Positions 8,072 to 13,989 of a stretch of 19,867 bases of DNA are shown here, in pieces; position 1 is the stretch's first letter, and each line of letters begins with the position of its first letter. The DNA comes from JBHIBA01 sp046758845 (GTDB lineage: Bacteria > UBA8248 > JACPRG01 > G963555815): NCBI GenBank assembly GCA_046758845.1, contig JBHIBA010000053.1, positions 1-19,867 on the forward strand, read 5' to 3'. The notes beneath the pieces were generated by a model, which worked only from the letters and a program-made list of their open reading frames with translations, made no database searches and was not told the origin of the DNA. Position numbers and translations under genes: made by a program.

Positions 8072-8117
8072 GGCTCACCCAACACGTTAACTAAGGCTCA
8101 TCCAAGACATTAACTAA
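8072..8117. repeat. Two tandem 23-bp direct repeats in the AT-rich island
   Basis: Two adjacent units, 8072-8094 and 8095-8117, agree at 20 of 23 positions. Both start GGCTCA and end TTAACTAA; they differ at unit positions 7, 12 and 15. They lie about 140 bases before the cupredoxin-like gene. Adjacent near-identical units of about two helical turns are typical of transcription-factor binding sites (inference), though a slippage duplication is also possible. Confidence 0.65.
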
Positions 8118-8206
8118 AAAATCGCAATATTATTCCGAAAAATTTTTGTCAGAATCAACCTTCGCAAAGGGAATATTCAAGGGACTCAGGGGTTTTCTAC
8201 CAGTAA

Positions 8207-8224
8207 AAGGAAGGCGCCTTCTTT
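8207..8224. promoter_or_regulatory. Dyad centred on AAGGCGCCTT upstream of the secreted protein gene
   Basis: AAGGCGCCTT (8211-8220) is a perfect palindrome extended outward by a G-C, one G-T mismatch and two A-T pairs. It ends 34 bases before the ATG at 8259, so it would lie in the leader. It is a possible operator; with no loop it is unlikely to be an RNA hairpin. Confidence 0.3.
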
Positions 8225-8258
8225 GAGGAACTCTCACCCCAAAAGGGAGAAGGGAAAA

Positions 8259-8822
8259 ATGAATTTCAGCAAACAAGGGAAGTGGCTTGTTCCGGCGATT
8301 GCGCTGGTCGCCCTGATGGCAATGGCTTCAGGGGGCTTCGCCCAGAAAGAAGACGTAGTGCAAGATACCGGCAAGACCTTCCTGCTCAACATCCTGCAAG
8401 GGCAAATGTCGGATACGGAAATCGCGGTTGAACGGGGAACGACGGTCATCTGGCGCAACTCAACCGGCAAATTCATCGACGTGAACTTCGGGATGGGCAA
8501 GCAGGTAAAACAGGCTTGCGTCGCACCCGTGGGGTTCAAGCTTGCGAATGGAGGCTACAATGCCGAGGGCATCCCGCCCGGTGGAATAGCCAGTCTATGC
8601 TTCGTGAAGACAGGGACGTTCAGGTATACGGTCAACGTCCAAGGGGGCCCCGGCGGTGAGGGAACGCCTCCCCCGACGGGCCTTGTCGCGGTCGTGAAGA
8701 AGCTTCAGTATGTAACACCCAGGGTGAGTTGGATCGACTTGAACTGGGAAGTCGTCCCGGGTCAGGTGGAGGCCCCGTTTGTGGTGAGGGGTGTGTCGCC
8801 TAAGCCTAAGGGCAAAAAATAA
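8259..8822 (+). CDS. Secreted cupredoxin-like protein lacking copper ligands
   Basis: The 187-residue protein begins with a classical signal peptide: positive MNFSKQGK, a hydrophobic stretch (9-24) and a likely cleavage around residues 28-29 (GGFAQ). The mature part has the strand pattern of a cupredoxin-like domain: an N-terminal strand, EIAVERGTTVIWRNSTG (54-70), then IPPGGIASLCFVKTGTFRYTV (105-125). It contains no histidine, so a type 1 copper site is impossible. The only two cysteines, C87 and C114, could form a disulfide. A Gly/Pro-rich linker (129-140) is followed by a tail ending in basic residues. The ATG at 8259 is chosen over the frame opening at 8223 because GGGAG/AGGG (8245-8254) and the signal peptide fit it. 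It is probably periplasmic, monocistronic and under the AT-rich control region. Its function is unknown. Confidence 0.78.
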   Translation: MNFSKQGKWLVPAIALVALMAMASGGFAQKEDVVQDTGKTFLLNILQGQMSDTEIAVERGTTVIWRNSTGKFIDVNFGMGKQVKQACVAPVGFKLANGGYNAEGIPPGGIASLCFVKTGTFRYTVNVQGGPGGEGTPPPTGLVAVVKKLQYVTPRVSWIDLNWEVVPGQVEAPFVVRGVSPKPKGKK

Positions 8823-9399
8823 ACCGGTCACGGGGCCAACAGCTCGTTTCCGTGAGTATCGGCTGAAGCGTGCTTCCGCTCTGGTGAAATCAAGCGGGGA
8901 AGGCATCACCCAGGCGGCCACCTGGAATTTGAGCGGGCAATTTCGACCCCCTCAATGACAAAGGGTGGCGTCGCCTGGCGCACAACAAGGGAGCACACGA
9001 ACATCGGCGGGGGAAGCTGCCCGGAGGGGAGCTCCCCCGCCTCAATTCACCCCTGTTTGCGCACTCAGACACCCCGGTCGAGGGTTTTCCCCAGCACTCT
9101 GTTGAATAATTCTCTGGACACGGATCGCTGGACGGTGTCTGCGATACCCCCCGACCTCCCAGTAGGGGAGCTTCCTTCGGCTTCCCCCCGGGCAAGCCCC
9201 TGCGGGCTTCCACTGTCGCGTCGAATTTCGGACTTTCCTCCCCGCTCGAACTTCAAGCCTCTGATCACCCAACCCGCCGAATCGCCGGTTTCCGGCCGAT
9301 GCACATCCGGCCCATCGGCGCCCTGTGACGTTCAGTGTGTGCTGGCGCTTCAACCCTCTCTTGCCTTCAGTCCACAGCCCCCAATGGCTCGTCCGGATG
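8823..9399. other. Gene-free stretch after the cupredoxin-like gene
   Basis: These 577 bases show no supportable gene on either strand. A 157-codon frame (8955-9428) is Ser/Pro-rich, lacks a ribosome-binding site and runs into the transposable element. Minus-strand frames are equally unconvincing, although the segment around 9060-9130 (SRELFNRVLGKTLDRGV on the minus strand) could be a decayed coding remnant. A GC-rich hairpin lies at 9006-9041. Confidence 0.5.
9006..9041. other. GC-rich stem-loop with inner palindrome
   Basis: GGCGGGGGA (9006-9014) pairs perfectly with TCCCCCGCC (9033-9041). Within it, GGGGAGCTCCCC (9026-9037) is a perfect 12-base palindrome competing for the same bases. There is no T-tract. 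It sits about 185 bases after the cupredoxin-like gene; its role is unknown. Confidence 0.35.
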
Positions 9400-9407
9400 G
9401 ATATTCT
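9400..9407. repeat. Left target-site duplication of the MITE
   Basis: GATATTCT here is repeated exactly at 9609-9616, immediately outside the inverted repeats of the element. Exact 8-base direct repeats abutting both ends are the footprint of transposition. Confidence 0.75.
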
Positions 9408-9608
9408 GGTAGTGCGTCAGTTTGCTGAAAGACTCCTCCCCTCCTGCGTTGTAGCCGCGATTTGAGCGGAGCGGAAATCGCGGTCGGGCGCGCCCGGATC
9501 TCCGCTCGGACCAAGGACCTCGCTCAGATCGGGGCTACACCAAATGATGACAGAGCCGTGGGCGAAGCTGCGTACGGGACTTAATCCGTTTCAAACTGAC
9601 GCACTGCC
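9408..9608. mobile_element. MITE-like non-autonomous transposable element (201 bp)
   Basis: The ends are 17-base terminal inverted repeats with one mismatch: GGTAGTGCGTCAGTTTG at 9408-9424, and the complement of GGCAGTGCGTCAGTTTG at 9592-9608. They are flanked by perfect 8-base direct repeats GATATTCT (9400-9407 and 9609-9616). There is no open reading frame for a transposase, so the element must be mobilised in trans. The interior carries a large imperfect hairpin (9451-9538). An 8-base duplication is used by several insertion-sequence families (for example IS1595, ISL3, IS66, IS256), and I cannot assign the parent from the ends alone. It sits about 160 bases upstream of the TRAP transporter genes. 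The single mismatch in the ends suggests a fairly recent insertion. Confidence 0.8.
9451..9538. repeat. Internal 88-bp complex hairpin within the MITE
   Basis: The outer arms start GTAGCC at 9451 and end GGCTAC at 9538, and pair at most positions over about 21 bases. Inside are a GCGATTT/AAATCGC pair (9457-9463 with 9475-9481), a perfect CGGGCGCGCCCG palindrome (9485-9496) and a GAGCGGA/TCCGCTC pair (9464-9470 with 9501-9507). The result is a REP-like folded core. It could be the original MITE interior or a second repeat nested within it. Confidence 0.65.
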
Positions 9609-9616
9609 GATATTCT
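9609..9616. repeat. Right target-site duplication of the MITE
   Basis: GATATTCT, identical to 9400-9407, directly abuts the right terminal inverted repeat. Confidence 0.75.
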
Positions 9617-9644
9617 TGTTTACCTGCAGAGACTCTGGTATCGT
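9616..9644 (+). promoter_or_regulatory. Candidate promoter of the TRAP operon
   Basis: TTGTTT (9616-9621), a 17-base spacer and TATCGT (9639-9644) form a moderate sigma-70 match facing dctP. The first T is the last base of the MITE target-site duplication, so the insertion lies directly against the -35 element. The predicted leader is about 119 bases. The hexamers are only partial matches. Confidence 0.33.
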
Positions 9645-9769
9645 GGCGATCTCATCACTGCGCACGCACGAAAAATTCCGGCAGGGCAATGGTTGCCTGG
9701 TCCGGGAATGAGGCCGCTCCCGGGGGGGCGGGAGGGCTTACCTCTATCCTGACACGGAGGGGCCTAAGG

Positions 9770-10816
9770 ATGAGCCGAAACGCGAGGTGGAAGTTGGCCG
9801 CGGCCGTTTGTGTCCTCATGATGACGGGGGCCCTGTTCACGGCTTCCCTGGCCCAAGCGGCCAAGTACGTCATCAAGTTTTCCCACGGAATGCCCCAGAA
9901 GATGGAGTCCGATCAGCACGCGCTGGCAGTGGTCTTCAAGGATATTGTAGAGGCCGGCTCGAGGGGGGACATCGAGGTCCGAATCCTGGGCGCCAACACG
10001 GGGGGAAATGAGCGCCAGCAGTTGGAGCGGGTCCAGACCGGTATTTTGCAGATGTGCAACGTCAGTGAGGGCACCCAGCACCTCTTTTTCAAGCCGGCCC
10101 TGGTTCTGGGGACCCCCTTCCTGTTCAGTTCTTCCGCGGTGGCCTGGGAGGTCATGGACGGCCCCTTCGGGAAGAAATACGGCGAAGCCTTCCTCAAGGC
10201 CACCGGGGTTCGAGTCTTGGGGCACACCGAGAGCGGCTTCCGGAGCCTGTTCAACGGGACGCGAATTGTCCGCACGCCCTCCGACTTGAAGGGGTTGAAG
10301 ATCCGAACCATGGAGAACCCGGCCCATATGGCCATGATGAAGGGTCTCGGGGCCAACCCCGTGCCTATCGCCTGGACCGAGGTGTACACCTCCCTTCAGC
10401 AGAAGGTGGTGGACGGGATGGAAAACCCTCCGGGACTGTTTTTCCTCATGAAGTTCTATGAGCATCAGAAGTACCTCACCGTGAACCGGCATCTGTACAG
10501 CCTCCACACCACGATGGTCAACGAGCGGTTCTTCCAGTCGCTGCCTAAGAAGTATCAGGAGTTGGTGACCGAGGCCGCCCGCGCGGGGACGGTCGTCGGG
10601 CGGGGGGTCGGCTACATCGCCGAAATGAACGCTATCGGCAACCTTAAAAAGAAGGGGATCAAAGTCTACTACCCCACCGCCGAGGAATACGCGCAGTTCC
10701 GCAATCTAGGCCGTCCGCCTGCGGAGAAGTACATCCGAAGCCGAGTCGGCGACGAGTGGATGGACGCGGTCCTGAAAGGCGTGGCGGACGCCGAGGCGAA
10801 GATTCGGGGACGATAG
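9770..10816 (+). CDS. dctP: TRAP transporter substrate-binding protein (DctP family)
   Basis: The 348-residue periplasmic protein captures the substrate and delivers it to the DctQM permease, which is driven by the sodium gradient. It starts with a signal peptide (MSRNARWK, a hydrophobic stretch, and a likely cut after ASLAQA near residue 30), followed by the typical YVIKFSHGMP opening. The DctP signature runs LKGLKIRTMENP then GANPVPIAWTEVYTSLQQKVVDGMENP, including the conserved arginine of IRTMENP that salt-bridges a substrate carboxylate in characterised members. This points to an acidic or zwitterionic substrate. The ATG at 9770 is preferred over the frame opening at 9689 because GGAGG (9756-9760) and the signal peptide fit it. 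It is first in the dctP-dctQ-dctM-M24-cyclodeaminase series; a strong stem-loop separates it from dctQ. Confidence 0.93.
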   Translation: MSRNARWKLAAAVCVLMMTGALFTASLAQAAKYVIKFSHGMPQKMESDQHALAVVFKDIVEAGSRGDIEVRILGANTGGNERQQLERVQTGILQMCNVSEGTQHLFFKPALVLGTPFLFSSSAVAWEVMDGPFGKKYGEAFLKATGVRVLGHTESGFRSLFNGTRIVRTPSDLKGLKIRTMENPAHMAMMKGLGANPVPIAWTEVYTSLQQKVVDGMENPPGLFFLMKFYEHQKYLTVNRHLYSLHTTMVNERFFQSLPKKYQELVTEAARAGTVVGRGVGYIAEMNAIGNLKKKGIKVYYPTAEEYAQFRNLGRPPAEKYIRSRVGDEWMDAVLKGVADAEAKIRGR

Positions 10817-10844
10817 ACCCGTTATTCCTGAGCGGGGACCGGCT

Positions 10845-10867
10845 GGCACGGGGCCGGCCCCCGTGCC
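10845..10867 (+). promoter_or_regulatory. Intercistronic stem-loop between dctP and dctQ
   Basis: GGCACGGGG (10845-10853) pairs perfectly with CCCCGTGCC (10859-10867) around a 5-base loop, 28 bases after the dctP stop and in the 129-base gap before dctQ. No T-tract follows. Strong structures between binding-protein and permease genes commonly hold back decay or part of transcription, so that the binding protein is made in excess (known from sugar ABC operons; inferred here). Confidence 0.55.
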
Positions 10868-10945
10868 TGTCTGCTTACGATAACAAGCGTGAGAGGTTCT
10901 TGCGCCCGGCCGGGGCGAGTGGTTTAGCCCGGCGCGAGGAGAGAG

Positions 10946-11440
10946 ATGTTCGCCCGAATCGACCGGTGGCTGGTGCGCCTCACCGGCGCGGCCGTCGTCC
11001 TCTTGATGGTTGCGATGACGGTCTCCATCTTGTTGGGGGTCTTCTACCGCTACATCCTGAACAGCGCCCTGACGTGGCCGGAAGAGCTGGCGCGGTATGC
11101 CATGGTTTGGGTGGCGTGTCTGGGATCCAGCCTGGCCTTGCGTTCGGGCGACCATGTGGCGGTCGAATTTCTCGTCCAGCGGGTCCCTTCCAGGGCCAGG
11201 CGGTGGGTCATCCTGGGAGGGCGTCTCCTGATCCTGGTGTTCCTGTTCCTGATGGTGAGATACGGTTCCGAGATGACGGCCCGGGTCTCGCACCAGAGGT
11301 CGGCGGCCATGGAGCTCTCGATGTCGGTCCCGTACCTGGCGATTCCTTTAGGGGGTACCTTGATGATTTATCACCTTCTGGTCCTGATGTTCCGGCGGAA
11401 GGAGGAAAGGCCTCACCCCCTGGATCTCCCGGCCGCATGA
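10946..11440 (+). CDS. dctQ: TRAP transporter small permease (DctQ family)
   Basis: A 164-residue inner-membrane protein with the four hydrophobic segments of DctQ, at about 12-33, 50-65, 87-105 and 127-148. The family motifs are visible: FYRYILNSALTWPEELARYAMVW (33-55), with the conserved tryptophan and paired glutamates, and SGDHVAVEFL. It forms the permease with DctM. AGGAGAGAG directly upstream supports the ATG. dctM starts 43 bases after the stop. The charged C-terminal tail (RRKEERPHP) should face the cytoplasm. Confidence 0.92.
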   Translation: MFARIDRWLVRLTGAAVVLLMVAMTVSILLGVFYRYILNSALTWPEELARYAMVWVACLGSSLALRSGDHVAVEFLVQRVPSRARRWVILGGRLLILVFLFLMVRYGSEMTARVSHQRSAAMELSMSVPYLAIPLGGTLMIYHLLVLMFRRKEERPHPLDLPAA

Positions 11441-11483
11441 GAACCTGACCTTCCCGGGAGGTTTCCCACGAAGGAGAGAGCCG

Positions 11484-12776
11484 ATGGTCGGCGGCGTGAT
11501 GCTGGCCGCGATGCTGTTCCTGCTCGCAGCGGGCGTGCCCATCGTCTTCAGCATCGGCTTGGCGGCTGTGGCGGCGATTGTGGTCATCAGCCCGGGCGTT
11601 CCGTGGATCCTGATTCCCAACAGCATGTTCAACGGGATGGATTCCTTCCCCCTGATGGCCGTGCCCTTTTTCGTCCTGGCCGGGGAATTGATGAACCAGG
11701 GGGGCATCACACTGCGGCTGGTCCGCTTCGCCAGCGCGCTGGTGGGCCACATCCGGGCCGGGCTGGCCCACGCCAACATCGTCGCCAGCATGCTTTTTGC
11801 CGGGATCACGGGCTCCGCCCTGGCCGATACCGCCGCCATCGGCTCCATCCTCATCCCGGCCATGAAAGAGGAAGGCTATGAGGCGGACTTCAGCGCGGCG
11901 GTGACGGCCTCCTCCTCCCTCATCGGCCCCATCATCCCCCCCAGTATCACGATGGTGATCTTCGGCGTTACGGCCAGCGTCTCCATCGGGGGGCTCTTCT
12001 TAGCGGGGTTCGTTCCGGGAGTCCTCATCGGTTTTGGCCTGATGGGCATGGCCTACTTCCTCGCCCGGCGGCGCGGGTATGCGGGCCAAGCCCGTCGGGC
12101 CTCCGCCGGCGAAGCGCTCCGGCGCTTGAAAGACGCCCTCCTGGCTCTGCTGATGCCGGCCATCATCCTGGGCGGGATCTTCGGCGGGGTGATGACGCCA
12201 ACCGAATCGGCCGCCGTCGCCGTCTTCTACGCCCTGATGGTGGGGATGTTCGTCTTCCGAGAGATCAGGGTAAGGGATTTAGGGCCGATCTTTCTGCGCA
12301 GCGGGTTGGTGACGGCTTTCATCATGATCATCGTTGGCGTGGCGAGGATTTTTTCCGACCTGCTGAGCGGCGAGCAGATCCCTCAGCACCTTTCCGAGGC
12401 CATCCTCTCCGTAACGCAGAGTCCTTGGCTCATCCTGCTTTTGATTAACGTCTTCTTGCTCTTCGTCGGATGTGTCATGGACACCACGGCGGCCATCATC
12501 ATTCTGGTTCCTGTCCTGTTGCCGGTGGCCCAGCGGATCGGCGTGGACCCGCTGGCTTTCGGGATCATTATGAGCATTAATCTGATCATCGGCCTGGCCA
12601 CCCCGCCCTTGGGAGTTTGCCTGTTCGTGGCCTCGAAAATTGCAAAGATCCCTGTGGAACGCCTGGTCGTGGCCATCTGGCCGTTTCTTCTGGTCGAGGT
12701 TGGAGTTCTGTTCCTGATCACCTACGTGCCCGGGTTGGCGATGGCCGTGCCGAGGTTTTTCGGCTACTCGCCGTGA
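11484..12776 (+). CDS. dctM: TRAP transporter large permease (DctM family)
   Basis: A 430-residue polytopic inner-membrane protein of normal DctM length with about a dozen hydrophobic segments. Family motifs include AGVPIVFSIGLAA near the N-terminus, FPLMAVPFFVLAGELMNQGGI, ITGSALADTAAIGSILIPAMKEEGY, the repeat-hairpin segment SSLIGPIIPPSITMVIFG and the C-terminal GLATPPLGVCLFVASKIAKIPVE. It is the sodium-coupled transport subunit. AAGGAGAGAG (11471-11480) supports the ATG at 11484. The DoeA-like M24 gene begins 46 bases after the stop, so the transporter and the enzymes are probably one transcript. Confidence 0.94.
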   Translation: MVGGVMLAAMLFLLAAGVPIVFSIGLAAVAAIVVISPGVPWILIPNSMFNGMDSFPLMAVPFFVLAGELMNQGGITLRLVRFASALVGHIRAGLAHANIVASMLFAGITGSALADTAAIGSILIPAMKEEGYEADFSAAVTASSSLIGPIIPPSITMVIFGVTASVSIGGLFLAGFVPGVLIGFGLMGMAYFLARRRGYAGQARRASAGEALRRLKDALLALLMPAIILGGIFGGVMTPTESAAVAVFYALMVGMFVFREIRVRDLGPIFLRSGLVTAFIMIIVGVARIFSDLLSGEQIPQHLSEAILSVTQSPWLILLLINVFLLFVGCVMDTTAAIIILVPVLLPVAQRIGVDPLAFGIIMSINLIIGLATPPLGVCLFVASKIAKIPVERLVVAIWPFLLVEVGVLFLITYVPGLAMAVPRFFGYSP

Positions 12777-12822
12777 AGTCGGTGCGCCTCTCCCGGGGAC
12801 AGATTGCAGGGAGCCACAAGCC

Positions 12823-13983
12823 ATGACGGAAGCTTTCGACCTGCCGTTCCCCATCGAGGAATACCGAAGCCGCCTTCAAAAGGTGCAAGGGGAGATGGCC
12901 TCGCGGGGCCTGGACCTCTTGATGATCCATTCTCCGGAGAACACCTACTACCTCTCCGGCTACCGGACCATCGGCTATTACTCTTACATGGCCTTGCTGA
13001 TTCCCCCATCGGGCGATCCCGTCCACTTCACCCGCTTCATCGAGAAGAGCGTCCTTCAGGGGAGCTCGTGGGTGCCGGACCGGGAGACCTATCCCGACAC
13101 CGAGCACTACCTGGACGCCACCGTTCGCGTCCTGCGCGAACGCGGCTGGGACCGGGGACGCATCGGCATCGACAAGGGCGCCTGGTACTTCACGATTGCC
13201 GACTACGAGGCTTTGCGCGAAAGACTTCCTCAGGTGGAGTGGGGGGACTGTTACCTGCTCGTCGAAGACCAGCGTCTCATCAAATCGCCCGCGGAGCAGG
13301 CGTACAGCCGCCGCGCGGGAAAGGTGGCCTCGGCGGGGATGCGCTCCGCCCTGCAGGCCCTTCGCGCCGGGATCACCGAAGACGACCTAATGGCGGCGGC
13401 CTACCAGGGACTCTTCGGCGGGGGCAGCGAATATCCGGGATTGCCCCCCCTCATCAACGTCGGCCTCCGCCACACAATGGCCCACGCCATGGCCGAGGGA
13501 AATCCGGTGAAACTGGGCGACGCCGTCTACTTTGAGATCGGGGCGAGCATCAAGCGTTATCATGCGGCGACAATGCGCATCGGCTTCGTGGGAACCCCCC
13601 CGAAGCTCTTCTTTGACCTGTTCGACCTTTGCCGTCGCGCCCTGGATGCGGGACTGGAGCGAATGAGACCGGGCGTTCCGGCGGAGGAAGTGGACTCCGC
13701 AGCCCGAACGGTGATCGACGACGCGGGGTACGGCGATAAGTTTCGCCACAAGGCCGGGTACTCCATCGGCATCGCCCTGCCCCCCGATTGGAGCGAGGCC
13801 CGGACGATGATGCTGCGCGGAGGAGAGAAGCGACCGCTGATCCCGGGAATGGTCTTTCACCTGCTTCCCGCCGTGTTCGAGTATCGCGAATATGGGGTGG
13901 GACTGAGTGAAACGGTCCTCATCACGGACGGCGGACACGAAATCCTCACCGATTGTGAGCAGAAGCTCTACGTGGTGAAGTAA
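12823..13983 (+). CDS. M24 (pita-bread) family hydrolase, DoeA/creatinase-like, metal site mostly lost
   Basis: A 386-residue M24-family protein with a creatinase N-terminal domain (about 1-150) and a pita-bread C-terminal domain (about 160-386). Of the five metal ligands of true aminopeptidases, the first Asp is E238 (FEIGA), the second Asp is A249, the metal His is Y313 (HKAGYSIG), the first Glu is L348 (FHLLP), and only E363 remains. It is therefore unlikely to be a dinuclear metallopeptidase. The block GYSIGIALPPDW (312-323), the MMLRGGEKRPLIPGMVFH region and H221 resemble ectoine hydrolase (DoeA/EutD) and creatinase, metal-independent members that cleave amidine or related C-N bonds. The TRAP genes before it and an EutC-like gene six bases after it match ectoine-type catabolic clusters. 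Ectoine itself is unproven: no deacetylase, transaminase or EhuR/EnuR regulator is present. Confidence 0.85.
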   Translation: MTEAFDLPFPIEEYRSRLQKVQGEMASRGLDLLMIHSPENTYYLSGYRTIGYYSYMALLIPPSGDPVHFTRFIEKSVLQGSSWVPDRETYPDTEHYLDATVRVLRERGWDRGRIGIDKGAWYFTIADYEALRERLPQVEWGDCYLLVEDQRLIKSPAEQAYSRRAGKVASAGMRSALQALRAGITEDDLMAAAYQGLFGGGSEYPGLPPLINVGLRHTMAHAMAEGNPVKLGDAVYFEIGASIKRYHAATMRIGFVGTPPKLFFDLFDLCRRALDAGLERMRPGVPAEEVDSAARTVIDDAGYGDKFRHKAGYSIGIALPPDWSEARTMMLRGGEKRPLIPGMVFHLLPAVFEYREYGVGLSETVLITDGGHEILTDCEQKLYVVK

Positions 13984-13989
13984 AAACGC

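Larger units (their letters stand above)
7605..8258. other. Long intergenic region changing from GC-rich to AT-rich
   Basis: About 650 bases without a convincing gene. The first 360 are GC-rich and contain a perfect hairpin (7717-7741). From about 7970 to 8200 the base composition becomes strongly AT-rich, the usual sign of a regulatory or recently acquired segment, and this part holds a tandem repeat (8072-8117) and a dyad (8207-8224). A 77-codon frame at 7880-8113 has no ribosome-binding site and no family similarity, and it runs into the tandem repeat, so it is not called. Confidence 0.6.

Noticed and set aside
7880..8113. 77-codon frame running through the AT island
   Set aside because: No Shine-Dalgarno sequence, composition shifts within the frame, and it ends inside the tandem repeats.
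9065..9304. Minus-strand frame ending SRELFNRVLGKTLDRGV, considered as a transposase or maturase remnant
   Set aside because: The ending looks protein-like, but the rest has no motif and no start signal. At most it is a decayed remnant, which cannot be supported from sequence alone.
8955..9428. 157-codon plus-strand frame in the gap after the cupredoxin-like gene
   Set aside because: Low-complexity Ser/Pro/Arg composition, no ribosome-binding site, and it runs into the left end of the transposable element.
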